A DNA stretch of 64,000 nt from Liolophura sinensis (taxonomy: Eukaryota > Mollusca > Polyplacophora > Chitonida > Chitonidae): NCBI RefSeq assembly GCF_032854445.1, contig NC_088299.1, positions 11,279,608-11,343,607 on the forward strand, written 5' to 3'. This document shows positions 23,185-33,803 of the stretch, piece after piece (position 1 is the first letter of the stretch; every line of letters starts with the position of its first letter). A program made the position numbers and the translations under genes. The notes below the pieces were generated by a model, which did not search any database, was not told the DNA's origin, and saw only the letters and a list, made by a program, of their open reading frames with translations.

Positions 23185-23376
23185 CAAAATGTTGTGGATT
23201 AAAGCACAGTACAATGTTTTGGTTCGTTTGTTTAGATATTTGCATGACCCTATCAACAGTCCTTGCAATATATCGCTGCTTCCGCTTGATTTAACAGCAT
23301 ACAAAGGGCAACCTGAAACTTTCAAACTCGGAGGTACAGCAGCCTCTGTGTCCATGGTATATTGGGTTGTTTAACG

Positions 23377-23408
23377 CTGGGATTAAGACAGACGTCTCTT
23401 AATCCCAG
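23377..23408. repeat. Perfect 12-bp hairpin private to unit B
   Basis: CTGGGATTAAGA (23377-23388), 8-base loop, and its exact reverse complement at 23397-23408. It is not seen in the corresponding parts of units A and C. Confidence 0.85.
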
Positions 23409-23449
23409 TTTAAGGATCCTTGTCTGCGATGATGTTGCCTTTGTCTGGT

Positions 23450-24130
23450 CTTTCAATTCTCGAGGGGATCTCTAGCGGGGAAATGGTTGTCATTTTACAA
23501 CTTTCTATACAGGAGCTGCCCTACCGTTTTGGTTACTATTTAAATGATGCCAGATTACGCTGGCATGTCCTGGGTGAGAAAATACTCCCTTGGCGCATAT
23601 TTCCAATACATTCTTTATGGTAAATTGCAGAATCTTTCCTCTTTCTGCCATGGTCTATCAACATTACTTTGTGTAACGGACACAAAGATATGTCAACTAT
23701 AAATCTCGAGACAGTACGCAGTGTCAAACCTAACAGAGTACAAAAAAGGTCGAATAAAAATGGACTAAATCGTCTGTACGAAACGGACGCATACACCAGA
23801 AGGACACAAAGGAAAAAAACAAGTTCAGGTTGTTCTGGGCAAACAAAAATGTAAGCACGTGTTTTTGCTTTATTTTGATTTTTCAGAGCGGATTTCAGTC
23901 ATTGTGTAACACCGTTGTGGAGTATAGGTCTGGTAAAGCCTGTTCATTGTCCGTGTTTGTCGTGGGAAAACGACACCCTTATGACCGTATGAAGCAAAGC
24001 CAGATACACAACGAGAAAGACCGATACAAATATCGACCTATGCAGGAAGTACTTACAAAAACGTAGCGCGTTGCCACATCAGAAATGACTGACAGAGAAA
24101 ATCATCCAAGATACAGGTCGCTTCCGGTGT
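23450..24130 (+). repeat. Paralogous block T, unit B
   Basis: GGAAATGGTTGTCATTTTACAACTTTCTATAC, TATTTAAATGATGCCAGATTACGCTGGCATGTCC, GGGCAAACAAAAATGTAAGCACGTGTTTTTGCTTTATTTTGATTTTTCA and GCAGGAAGTACTTACAAAAACG follow the order of unit A. Confidence 0.8.
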
Positions 24131-24759
24131 ACTTGAAGACTCCCGCAGAACATGACTAAAACGGCTGTATTGTGGAAAATAGCAGATCATTTGGCCTGCA
24201 ACTGGTGCCATGTGAAGCAGGAAATTGTGGATGCTTGCCTCTACTTCGTTGCCCACTTAGAACATAATATTTCAGTGTGAATCGGCTGTGATATAACCTT
24301 TAACAGAGATTCAAGTTGTGACCAGCTTGATGTAGTGTTCTTAGTGTCGTGGGATTTTGTGTGAGATATATAGTAATGGCAGAAGTTGTGCCCTCAGGAA
24401 TGTGTCAGTTCCATAACGATGATCAGAGCTGCATGTCAAACAGAGACAGAATTGGACGGGTGGCACGTCGCCAGATACATGTAGGCTCGGAAACCTTCGG
24501 TTTTAGGCATAAAGCCACCGACAGGTCGATGAATATTGGGTTATACAGAATATCTCCTTGGTCAGTGAAGTTCAAACGTAGCAGTCTAATTCACTCATTC
24601 AACGAAAGTCATGTTAATTTCTATGTCTAACAGAAAGCAGTTGATTTTCAAGAATTGCGCTTAAGTTGACAACAGAATTGTTCATGCAACGGTTATGAGT
24701 GTGAGAAAAAATGTATGTGGCGAATGTGATTGTGCTGAATTTCCCATGCATATACATTC
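24131..24759. other. Weakly conserved segment between T and U, unit B
   Basis: Only scattered similarity to unit A (around 16550-16700). A 93-residue plus frame at 24349-24630 shows no recognised motif. Confidence 0.35.
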
Positions 24760-25899
24760 CAATATATATTCTAACAAGAATACATTTTGACAAACGTTTA
24801 AAGGTTTAAATCAAACAGAAACAGTAAAGATTACATTACTTCATCAAGTGCAAGTTTTACTAAAGTCTAATCATCGTGTTTCGTTAAACAGCGGGTGGAA
24901 ACGCTAACAATTATACGCCGGATAAAACACGTTGCTTCTTTATTCCCAGTCCTTATACTGTCATCAGTTTGGACGCATTGACACGTATGGTCAACCTTCA
25001 GTAGTGTGTAGACTGACCTGCTCAAGCAGTCAAAAGGCTCAGTAGTTTAGCCAAAAGGAAGTTAATTCCAATGCCCCCCCACGAGATTCTACTCATTGAG
25101 CACCAGATATATATTTAATTTGACATCTTGTCCAAGATGATTAAAACGGGAGAGTAACAGCTTTACAGAGGCTCTGGAGTCACGGCTTGGTCACCGTTGG
25201 AGATCTCGTGAGATTTAAATACCAGACGAAACTATAACAGTATTCTGCACGTAACTGTACATTCGGAATACAGGACAATACCGAATTTTAAAGTTTCAAA
25301 CAGGTCGTTCATGCTGATAGAGCAAGCGAAAACAATGCTTATTCATTCGCTTATGTGTCCGGTATTGTTCGTTTTATATGCAAACATTTTACCGTAAAAG
25401 CGCGGTCATTTAATTGAGGAAAAGACTGTACCACTGTAAATCAGTTATATTTACTAAAACACTTTGCAGTTAAAACGATAGCCATCTCCTTCAAGTGAGG
25501 AGGGTTCTGAAAGACCTTTGGTCAGCAATTAACGAACATTCCTACCTGTTGTATACAGAGAGCGAGGTAACTACATATTCTGGGCCGAATTACGTTATCG
25601 TAAATCGTATCGTTCACATTTCATCAAGTAATAAAATCTCATGTCCACGTATGCCAAAACCATTCCTATGTGTGTTAAATCAAGTAACACAAAAGGCCAG
25701 TTCAACAGAGTTACCAGAGTAACCTCAACTAAACATCTCCAACGTGATCCGCAGATCTAAGAGCGTAAGCATGCATCTATCCAATAATTCGAAATGAATT
25801 TGAAAATCGTCACTGGACGTTATGTTGCCATAAGAAAACGCACGGACTGTTGTGAGATTTAGTGCCCCCTGCCAAACGAGGTTTGTATAAATAATCAAC

Positions 25900-26160
25900 A
25901 TGGCAGATAACATAAGAGAAGAAATCTTCCGAGTTTCGGCCTTGTTTCTTTTCAAAGGAGAGCATGTTGTACACACTGTTCAGGATTGTATTATTTCTTG
26001 TATACCGTCTACTACGAACTTTGAAAACAGGTATGTTCTTCAAAGACACTCTGAACGCGTTTTATATTGTTTTACAAAGCCTAGACTCACAAATCCAAGA
26101 AATGTCATCAAGATTATACAAGACATGCATGAAAAACTATTCCCCTCTCACGTAGTTTCA
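25900..26160 (+). pseudogene. Coding-like segment in block U, unit B
   Basis: A frame opening ATGGCAGATAACATAAGAG runs 130 codons, but its 3' third is SINE sequence (26178-26275). The alternative frame carries a hydrophobic run like the unit A copy at 18633. The two frames swap roles between copies, so no single protein is supported. An exon relic is possible. Confidence 0.25.
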
Positions 26161-26177
26161 TTTACGGTAGGTTTATG

Positions 26178-26275
26178 CATTTATTTATTTATTTCACTTA
26201 TACGAGCAGCATTATGGTGGAAGGAAACCGGACAGAGCCCGGTGGAAACCTACGGCCTTCCCACGTACAATTACG
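26178..26275 (-). mobile_element. SINE family 1 fragment
   Basis: ATTTATTTATTTCACTTATACGAGCAGCATTATGGTGGAAGGAAACCGGACAGAGCCCGGTGGAAACC, followed by CCTTCCCACGTAC. Head and part of the tail are missing. Confidence 0.85.
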
Positions 26276-26719
26276 GTAGGTTTCCTAATTGATGAAAGAT
26301 TCCCTGAATTTAGACATAATTTAAAGGGAATAGTTTATGTTACACTGATGAAATTCAATGCGAACCACTTTGTGGCGTGTTAACCCTGGGGATTTACAGT
26401 TAGCGCGGCACTATGGTGTATCGTTAACATTATATAAATAAAGGAGATAAGGTAATCTACAATCTTCATGAATGTTACATTTTTCCGACCATTTAAGCTT
26501 GTGTGCAGTGAGAGCGCAGTAATCTTCCAATTCCCTGTCCTACGCCCACCCTCCCAAAAAAGTCTTGCTTGTACGGACTTACATGTACATTGTCACAAGA
26601 CACAAAGATATTCTAGGATCTATGCCAATACTGTGATGCACACGGTGTGAAATGTATCAAAATAATGCATGATTCAAGCAGACTTGGTTTCACAAAAGCA
26701 ACCATTCATATTGCTGTAA

Positions 26720-27300
26720 AATATAGAACACTCTTTTTTACATGTTATTTTACATGAAATTTGTTGAGTACCACGCGAACTTTGACTCCAGTCTCACGAA
26801 GTACATTTGGTATTTGCGCTTATGCTCCGCTAAGACAAGCTTCAAGAAATCAGATCGTGGGATGTGTCGTTTTACGTGGTATCTACATTTAGTCCTTTAA
26901 GTTGTACTCACCTGTGACATTTGCGATGTTCTAGCAAAACAGCATGTGCACATGATTCCGGGAAATCGCTGCCATCGATACTACAGAAACAAATCTGTGG
27001 GGAGCAGGACTGGAAATCATCACCTGGGCAGAGGAGGGCGGTCATTTGTCAGTTTGCCAACAGGATAATGTTTCTTGAACTGTGCAATGCTAAAATTGAA
27101 GATTTTGTAAAGAGATAAGCAGTTTGGCACCTGCCTCGCTCTTTTCGCTGCTAACACATTGTACCAGCAGCTGATTCTCCGCTTTTTATGCAAATCGGAT
27201 TTAGACATTCCTTTAAAATCTAAACTAATGCCTGTTAATCATACAAGGGTTTAACTGAACACCATGTTGACAAATTGTCTAATTCTTTTATACAATTTCC
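26720..27300 (+). repeat. Paralogous block V, unit B
   Basis: ACATTTGCGATGTTCTAGCAAAACAGCATGTGCAC matches 50445-50480; GTCAGTTTGCCAACAGGATAAT, AGATAAGCAGTTTGGCACCTGCCTCGCTCTTTTC and CAGCAGCTGATTCTC match units A and C. Confidence 0.8.
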
Positions 27301-27399
27301 TTTTTAACAAGCCATCGCTATCTGGGCGGGTAAGTTTCAGACGGAAATGACGGAAAATTATTTCCGGAAGGTTTAAGCTGTCTCCATTTGCAGTAACAT

Positions 27400-27640
27400 T
27401 AGTCCCTATCCTAGTCATTCTGCATTCCCATTCCTATCCTATCTGTGTTCCCATCCGCATCCATGTTGTTTTCCGCCTTATCCGTGTTCCCATTCGCATC
27501 CCTGTTGTTTTCCGCCCTATCCGTGTTCTCATCCGCATCCCTGTCGTTTTCCGCTCTATCTGTGCTTCCATCCACATCCCTGTCGTTTCCCAACCTATCT
27601 GTGTTCCCGTCCGTATCGCTATCATCTGTGTTTCCTCTCC
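27400..27640 (+). repeat. W minisatellite, unit B (39-bp unit)
   Basis: About five copies of a 39-bp unit made of TGTTCCCATCCGCATCCCTG and TTGTTTTCCGCCCTATCCG. The period is a multiple of three, so every frame stays open and gives repeated peptides. It sits at the same place relative to block V as 20380 and 50980. Confidence 0.9.
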
Positions 27641-28099
27641 CTGCTATTTTCGCATCATATCTTATTTATATCAGTGCCGCATTCCAATACAAAAATATTT
27701 TCTTTTTGGCGTGTGAAGTTGTTAGAAAAAGTTATGCACGTCTGCGCCATCACCATTCTCATCCCTACTCCCCATTTCAATTGTCATAAATATTCTTATG
27801 CACATCCATATTCTCATGGACGTTCTCATTTAGGGGTGATAACTCTTACCGAGTCCTCAGAGTGTCTAAAGCTGACATGCTCCATCCCATATACATCCAT
27901 ATCCATGCCATTCCATATGCCCCATACATTCCCTTTTCCATATATGAATATGCACATCTTTATTCCGGCATATTTCCTGGGTATGCTTCATAACTGTACC
28001 TAGTTCCACTTAATCTAGGAATTCTGTACGCATCATGCTGGATAAAATCACCACTTTGGAGCTATGAAAGGTTTTAATCAAAACGTAACTGAGATACAT
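27641..28099. other. 3' flank of W and spacer
   Basis: 27650-27760 shares GCGTGTGAAGTTGTTAGAAAAAGTTAT-like sequence with the flank of W in unit A (20690-20730). The rest is unassigned. Confidence 0.45.
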
Positions 28100-28400
28100 T
28101 AACGTTTTTGATTCACGACTAAGAACATTCATTGTGCCTTTTCCAGTATTAGTGAAACCTGATGAATGCTTTTATTTACAGGACTCCGTCCTAAATTCTG
28201 ACTTTAAATTCGTGCTTTGTTCTGTGGATTTTTGCGTTGAACGTTGCCTTGGAAACTGGTTTTGTCTTTATTGACTTGGAAGGTTATGGCTAACGGCTGG
28301 TATATGAATGTCTATTGCGACGCCTGGGTTCTAAATATTTCCGACAGGAATCGATTTTTGCATTTCCAGTAAATACACTTTGACGGAGTGAAATGATGAT
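28100..28400 (+). repeat. Paralogous block Y, copy 1
   Basis: GATTCCGTC-type start (GGACTCCGTCCTAAATTCTG), GTTGAACGTTGCCTTGG, and AACGGCTGGTATATGAATGTC align with 56850-57010 and 31330-31430. Confidence 0.6.
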
Positions 28401-28415
28401 TGTTGTAGACTACAA

Positions 28416-28607
28416 ATGAACATAGCGTCTTTACGTCAAGCCGTTCAAGAAAACTGCTCCAGCCGTTACACCCTTGACATTAAAACTCTTGTTCTCTTTG
28501 CACTTACTCTGCAGAGCAAACGTCGCTCTCAAGTAAGCGCCGTGATAGCCTTACTCAACCTAAAGGAGGTGGTACGTAGTATAAAACTGCACAGAGATCG
28601 AATTTAG
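28416..28607 (+). CDS. Exon X4, open copy (family unknown)
   Basis: A 63-residue frame. The part SSRYTLDIKTLVLFALTLQSK lines up with PSCYIFDINTV and STLQSK in the minus-strand frame at 31665-31895. The nucleotide alignment runs through both sides of CTCTGCAGAGCAAACG, which could be an intron acceptor, so the coding exon may begin only at the AGCAAAC. The function is unknown. No neighbouring exon can be linked with confidence. Confidence 0.3.
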   Translation: MNIASLRQAVQENCSSRYTLDIKTLVLFALTLQSKRRSQVSAVIALLNLKEVVRSIKLHRDRI

Positions 28608-28950
28608 CAAGGGGATGCAGCAAATGGTATACTGTCGCCATGTCGGTAAAATGTTATCAAGTACATCTAGAGAGTTAACAACTGATTGAATGCCAGTCAG
28701 ACGAATCCATTTATTTCCAAAACGTTAAGATTTGTATATAAGATAAAGGTAGCCATTGCTTGTTATGGAGAACGTTTTACAGAGGATTTGTTCCGTTTTC
28801 AAGACTTAAGACTCCTTACTTCAGTGGCATTGTCCACAGATTGAAAGAAGTACCACAGAGCAACAAAGAAGAAAAACCAACTGTAAAAAGCTTTGGAGGA
28901 CAGAAGCTGGTCAGTTTTTACACAAATGGTATTTATGGTATTATGGTATT
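28608..28950. other. Spacer between X4 and X3
   Basis: No assigned feature. A 64-residue frame at 28760-28954 has no recognised motif. Confidence 0.4.
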
Positions 28951-29181
28951 TTGAAGAAGGGCATTCAACGCGCATTGCGCGATGCGTTTTGTGTGGTATC
29001 GACTAGCTATCATAAGCAAGTATTGGAAAAATTGCCCGATGTTGTCCATGATAAGGCAAAGCAATTTGACAGACAGATCCGAACTTCTCTAACAACATCA
29101 TTCAGATTGCAAAATATTAAACAATTTTTTTATCGAACAATTCATATTTTATACCCGCGGTTCTGCAGTAACTCGACGTAG
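28951..29181 (+). CDS. Exon X3, intact copy in inverted block Z4 (family unknown)
   Basis: A 76-residue frame containing VVSTSYHKQVLEKLPDVVHDKAKQFDRQIR split by one-residue variants from the 4685-4882 copy, followed by LQNIKQFF and a tail ending CSNST before TAG. It is in the opposite orientation to Z1, Z2 and Z3. Conservation of VVHDKAKQFDRQIR, of the LxNIK motif and of the approximate stop position suggests the 3' coding end of a gene. A Tc1 element has inserted about 100 bp downstream. No family recognised. Confidence 0.4.
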   Translation: MKKGIQRALRDAFCVVSTSYHKQVLEKLPDVVHDKAKQFDRQIRTSLTTSFRLQNIKQFFYRTIHILYPRFCSNST

Positions 29182-29288
29182 ACAATCGACACTCATGCCA
29201 AAACGGCTACAGTGTAATACTTTTGATTTTACGTCGATGCCAAACATTGGGGGAAAAAAAGTTCATTGCAATAAATGAACCTGATATA

Positions 29289-30482
29289 CTGAACAAAAAT
29301 ATAAACGCAAAACTTTTGTTTTTGCAATATTTCACAGGATAATGCTGTGACTTTTGTCAGTATAGTACCAAGGGATGGCCAAGAGCAAAACCCAACACCA
29401 GTGTACATTCCAGTCTCCAAAGTGTTGTCGATTTCAACCCTATTTTGATCCGTCAGACAGGTGTGGCCCTAGCTGCACTATTCAGTAATCTCTAAGGTCT
29501 TCCCTGGCACTCCTTACCCTCAGATGTACAAAATGCCACTCGTACATCACAAGTTCTGTCGATTCAGCACGATAGCTAATCGCCCGCAGGCCCACACGTC
29601 CGCCTAACGCGTGTAACGACCACCAACCAAGACCACCATATTCGCCTCCACCTTCGCGACCGTTTCAGGCCACCTACTGCCACAGTTAATGAAAGAGCTG
29701 GGCTCCATAATAAGCGGATTTCCACTCAAACGATTGGGAATCGCCTCAGAGAAGCGAATTTGCGAGCCCGTAGAACACTCCATGGTAGACCTTACCTTGC
29801 GCGACGCCAGAGTTGGCGTGACTGGTTTAACATTGATGTTCGTTCGCCTTGGCTCGATGGCGGCGTGTTATGTTTTCGTATGAATCCTATTTTCAGCGAC
29901 ACAGAGCCGATGTCAGGCAGCGGGTTTGGCAGCGGGTCATTTAGCGCTATGCCGACGCCAGCGTTGGGCGTAAGTATATATACGGTGGGGGCGGTGATAA
30001 ATCATGGCCATGGCACTCATTTCATTGACGGTAAGTTGAATGCGGTAAGATACTGTGATGAAATCATGCGCCCAATAGTCGTTCCATTTGTCCGGCGACA
30101 TGGGTAAAATTTCGGCACGACAATACCCTTCCTCAAGTTGCTGCTGAATTCAGAGAATTGCCGAAAACGTTGAAATGCTCGACTGCGTATTCACCTGATC
30201 TGCTTCGAATTGAACTCCTGCGTTGTGTCGTCTTCCAGCGCGTTCGTCAGCAACTTCCAGTTCCGGGTAACATCGCGGAGTTGCATTTGTTTCCTAACCT
30301 GCCTCAGCGTTACCATCGGTTGTCCGTTTTCATCAACTATGGAAATGTACTGATGGGAGTCCATTTTATGCCCCTCCCCTTCCCCCTCCCATGAAAATCG
30401 GTATTGCAATTAGTTTGATTTTAGTTTTTAAATTCAGCAATTTTATCCAAATATTGGATGTTGCGTTTATATTTTTGTTCAG
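29289..30482 (+). mobile_element. Tc1/mariner element, decayed
   Basis: Inverted ends CTGAACAAAAATATAAACGCA (29289 on) and its reverse complement (ending 30482) are intact over about 20 bp. A TA precedes the left end; the right flank now reads TT. The interior holds a broken Tc1-type transposase. It is inserted in block Z4 between exon X3 and the GAACCG landmark, since Z1 to Z3 lack it. Confidence 0.9.
29400..30335 (+). pseudogene. Tc1-type transposase, disabled
   Basis: Pieces in two or three frames resemble the Tc1 cut-and-paste transposase: an RPHVRLT..TTNQDHHIRLHLRDRF-like stretch near 29600, TIGNRLREANLRARRTLHG near 29730, INHGHGTHFIDGKLNAVRYCDEI and RPIVVPFVRRHG near 30000-30105, and AYSPDL near 30190. 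The DDE core cannot be followed: the segment with the first catalytic Asp is scrambled and the second Asp region is frameshifted. It cannot be autonomous. Confidence 0.8.
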
Positions 30483-30589
30483 TTTATTTGCTGGGCTCTG
30501 TCAGTCCTCATAAACCAGTATGTCTCAAAGAAATGAATCTTCACAGTCACATTCCTAGGCATAAAACGGTTCACATGAAACCACTCAAG
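30483..30589 (-). repeat. Continuation of inverted block Z4
   Basis: On the minus strand this reads GTGAACCGTTTTATGCCTAGG, then TGACTGTGAAGATTCATTTCTTTGAGACATAC, matching 54847-54905 in Z3 (GTATGAACCGG, TGACTGTGAAGACTCATTTATTTGAAACATCAC). Confidence 0.7.
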
Positions 30590-31245
30590 TAGGTATAATG
30601 ATAGACAGATACAGTGTTCTATTGAAACCACGGAGATATAGTCACGGGTAGGTACAGTGCTGTATAGAAACCACCGAGATACAGTCACCACGGAGATATA
30701 GCCCTGTATAGAAACCACGGGGATACAGTTACCGATAGATAGGGTCCTGTATAGAAACCACGTAGGTACAGTCACGGATAGATTCAGTGCTGTACAGAAT
30801 CACGGAGAGATTCAGTGCTGTGTAGAAACCACGGAGGTACAGTCACGGATATATTCAGTGCTGTGTAGAAACCGCGGAGGTACAGTCACGGATAGATTCA
30901 GTGCTGTACAGAATCACGGAGAGATTCAGTGCTGTGTAGAAACCACGGAGGTACAGTCACGGATATATTCAGTGCTGTGTAGAAACCGCGGAGGTACAGT
31001 CACGGATAGATTCAGTGTTGTGTAGAAACCACGGAGGTACAGTCACGGATATATTCAGTGCTGTGTAAAAACCACGGAGATACAGTCACGGATGGATTCA
31101 GTGCTGTGTAGAAACCACGGAGGTACAGTCACGGATATATTCAGTGCTGTGTAGAAACCGCGGAGGTACAGTCACGGATAGATTCAGTGCTGTGTAGAAA
31201 CCACGTAGGCACAGTCACAGATAGATTCAGTGCTGTGCTGTGCTG
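30590..31245 (+). repeat. 43-bp minisatellite, about 14 copies
   Basis: Unit TACAGTCACGGATAKATTCAG plus TGCTGTGTAGAAACCRCGGAGG, 43 bp, with several identical higher-order runs around 30770-31200. It is the reverse complement of the array at 8580-8875 and sits at the matching place in block Z. Confidence 0.95.
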
Positions 31246-31289
31246 CTCAGACCTCATAATCTTTGACATTCTGGTCCCTGGTGATTTCA

Positions 31290-31450
31290 TTCATTCACCC
31301 CGAACATTCCTTGCGTCTTTCAAGCAATCTTGAAAATGGCTGACTGCTTCTCTTTGCATGATTCCGTGTTAACGTCGTTCTATTTATATTTTCTTGGTTT
31401 TGGTTGACGGCTGATATATAAATGTTTCGACATAGATATTAATAACTGAT
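31290..31450 (+). repeat. Paralogous block Y, copy 2
   Basis: TTCTCTTTGCATGATTCCGTG, GTTAACGTCGTT and GGTTGACGGCTGATATATAAATGT align with 56870-57005 (TTCTCTTTGCCTGATTCCGTC, GTTAAACGTCGTT, GGTTGACAGCTGGTATACGAATGT). Confidence 0.65.
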
Positions 31451-31664
31451 TTGCAGAATAGGCCTCTCTATAACAAGCGACAGGCAAAGAAGCACAAAAT
31501 GTCTTTTATAATATATTTAATTAATTGTTGTGTAAAGTAATATTCAAGAATGTTTCCTTTACCTTTTCATTCAGGTTTCTCGTAAGAACCCTGTGGAGTG
31601 ATCCAAAATAGTAGGGTTCTGTGATAACAACACAGCAATACCGTCTCGAACAGGTGTTTAACTT

Positions 31665-31895
31665 TCAGCCTGCTAGATTTCTAAAGCCGTAATAAATCAC
31701 AATTACATGGCATTGATTTCCTCCATATATTGCTCCAAACACCGTGCCTTGTGCAAATAACACAACACTTATTTTAAGCTGAGTTCTTGTAAGCTCGTGT
31801 TCACGGTGATTACGGGGATGTTTGCTCTGCAAAGTGGATGTACAGCAAATTACAGTATTGATGTCAAAGATGTAACAGCTAGGAAAGAGCTTCAT
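31665..31895 (-). CDS. Exon X4, open copy on the minus strand (family unknown)
   Basis: A 76-residue frame with CYIFDINTVICCTSTLQSKH and a following charged stretch EHELTRTQLK. The upstream half matches the 28416-28607 frame, in opposite orientation on the chromosome. The sequence CCACTTTGCAGAGCAAAC is an acceptor-like site at the same place as in the other copy. No function can be assigned. Confidence 0.3.
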   Translation of the reverse strand: MKLFPSCYIFDINTVICCTSTLQSKHPRNHREHELTRTQLKISVVLFAQGTVFGAIYGGNQCHVIVIYYGFRNLAG

Positions 31896-33170
31896 TTTAA
31901 CGACTTTGCCGTAAAGCCACAGTTTGAGATATCATTTTGTTAGCACCAATCAATACTCCATCAAAGATATTTACTAAGGATACACAAATCGATTCGTGTC
32001 AGAAAACTTCAAAAGTTAGGCATCGTAGATGTTCCAGGTCAATAAACTTAAAGCCAGTTTCAAAGCAACATTCAGCACAAGCAAGAAAGAACTGAAATTG
32101 TAATTCAAACATAAGTATTTCAGCTAAACTTTCGCAGCAAGTCTTCATATATCCAACGTAGATTCACCACGATGCATGTATAAGCATCCTGACCTTACTT
32201 CCGGATTTAGTGGAACGAGAAACAATGACGAAGCAAATTCAATCTTTCACCTCCAGATCTTGAACGTGTGACCACCGGCTGAAAATAAGTTTTGTGTGTG
32301 AATGACCGTAAAATTAGTGTTAATATTGACGGACCTGTTTATGTGGACATTTATGGAAATATGGATATGAGAAAAGTACTTGAAAGTTAAATGGAGAGTG
32401 TTGATGAAGAAAAGGATAGAATAGAGATGAGTATGGAGGCATTGGTGAGAATGTGATGGCGGAACAGCAGATTTAGAGGAATGATGATATGGACGACGCA
32501 AAATGTGGCTATGAATACATTGTTTCCCTGTAAGTTTTAAAGAACAATCTGTAATACCTTATGATGCACTTGTATCACCAAAACTCAACGCTATCAAAAC
32601 TCATCGTCGACGTCGACTTTGTGGGTCGTCTTTGTTTCCGATGTTAAGGCCCCATATGTATATAATACTCGACGTTGAATTTTAAATGTACCTTTAACCT
32701 TGAAAAACTCGAGACACAAAGTAAACTTGACGACGTGTTTCGGATACGTCGAGTTTTGGAGTTGATACACGTACCTTTTCGTGGAACAAAAGAACACTGT
32801 AGGTAGTCTACGCTTTTTTCTGATCTAAGAGTAGGCTCTCACAGACATGATCGTTTCCTTGCATTAAATGAGCCATAAATTGTAGTTCACATGGTTGCAG
32901 TATAGTTCTACCTCACAGATGAAACAAAACTAGTCAGAAGTCTAGTAAAATTGTTATCTCACATTAAAAGAGAATTATATTAGCACTATGAATGGTCTTC
33001 ACGTGCCAAACATATACACAGTTAATGTTAAAATCACATTTGTAAACATTTGTCAGGTACTGATAAAATACTATAGAAATTCTAAATTTGTTTGTGGTAA
33101 CGTTCTCTGTTTTGAATATAGATAATACTACCTACCATGGAGGTATTCTGATATCACACAACATACACAG
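31896..33170. other. No recognised gene
   Basis: 31896-32050 continues the similarity to 9640-9800. 32247-32501 is a minus frame rich in His and short ATG/GAT runs resembling the W flank. 32594-32797 and 33088-33273 are short frames without motifs. Confidence 0.4.
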
Positions 33171-33175
33171 ATCAA

Positions 33176-33295
33176 CCCCGGCCGTACGGGGAACAGTGTG
33201 GCATCAACCTGCGAATGGCTGTCGGTTTCCACCCACCATGATGCTGCCTGAAATATTCATGAGTACGGCGTAAAACGCCAATCAAATAAATAAAC
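33176..33295 (+). mobile_element. SINE family 1, 3' part
   Basis: CCCCGGCCGTACGGGGAACAGTG, CCACCCACCATGATGCTG, then TTCATGAGTACGGCGTAAAACGCCAATCAAATAAATAAAC. An imperfect direct repeat (ACAGATCAA / ATAGATCAA) flanks it. Confidence 0.8.
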
Positions 33296-33689
33296 ATAGA
33301 TCAAATATAGTACACATACATGTAGCTAAGACGATCTTGTATTGAAATGATGATATAACGAAATTTTTAAAAGAAAACAGAGAGCAAACATTACCAGATA
33401 CAAACATTTTGCAATAGATAGAAACTTGTCAGCTTATCAACGAAGAACAGAGGCTTTTCACTGAAATATAGATTATACGGCCAAATGAAATCATTCTTTT
33501 TACTTCATCACTATTAATACGCTTCTTTCCTTGCTTAGTAAGTGATGCTTTTGCATCTGGGTGATATTTTCCATAATGTTTGCTTATCGGAGCTTTTAAA
33601 CTGGTCACGTAGAAGTAGATTTCTTTTGATGTGTAGGCCAAATTCATAAAGAAAATATAATTAAAGCTTGAGTAGCTTTTTTCTAAGCC
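33296..33689. other. No recognised gene
   Basis: A 72-residue minus frame at 33429-33647 is basic but has no recognised motif. Otherwise AT-rich spacer. Confidence 0.4.
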
Positions 33690-33803
33690 AATGTCAGACT
33701 TACAGCCATAAACTCAAAATACTTTTAAAATTTAATGTGCAGCAGAAGTGAACAATATGTCAGTTAACGGAATTGGATATAATCTGGATGAAGTGGTTCT
33801 ATT

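Larger units (their letters stand above)
22590..23450 (+). repeat. Paralogous block S, unit B, split by a SINE
   Basis: Left part (ATTATCTTAAATTCATATCACACTCAGTGAACACCTACTATGTG) matches 15110-15180 and 45190-45240. The right part resumes at AAATGTTGTGGATTAAAGCAC, matching 15270. The SINE at 22809-23184 lies exactly between them. Confidence 0.8.
24760..26440 (+). repeat. Paralogous block U, unit B
   Basis: Contains the best-conserved part of U: CAGTAGTGTGTAGACTGACCTG, AAAAGGCTCAG, TTTGACATCTTGTCCAAGATGATTAAAACGGGAGAGTAAC, CTCGTGAGATTTAAATACCAGACGA, AAAGTTTCAAACAGGTC and CGTTTTATATGCAAACATTTTACCG. The right end (GTGGCGTGTTAACCCTGGGGATTTACAGTTAGCGCG) matches 18953-18990. Confidence 0.75.

Noticed and set aside
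27411-27789. Asp/Asn-rich minus frame (NTDRAEN repeats) and Ser/Phe-rich plus frame, resembling calcium-binding repeats
   Set aside because: Both are open because of the 39-bp W array. Units A and C do not keep one common protein, so a coding role is not supported.
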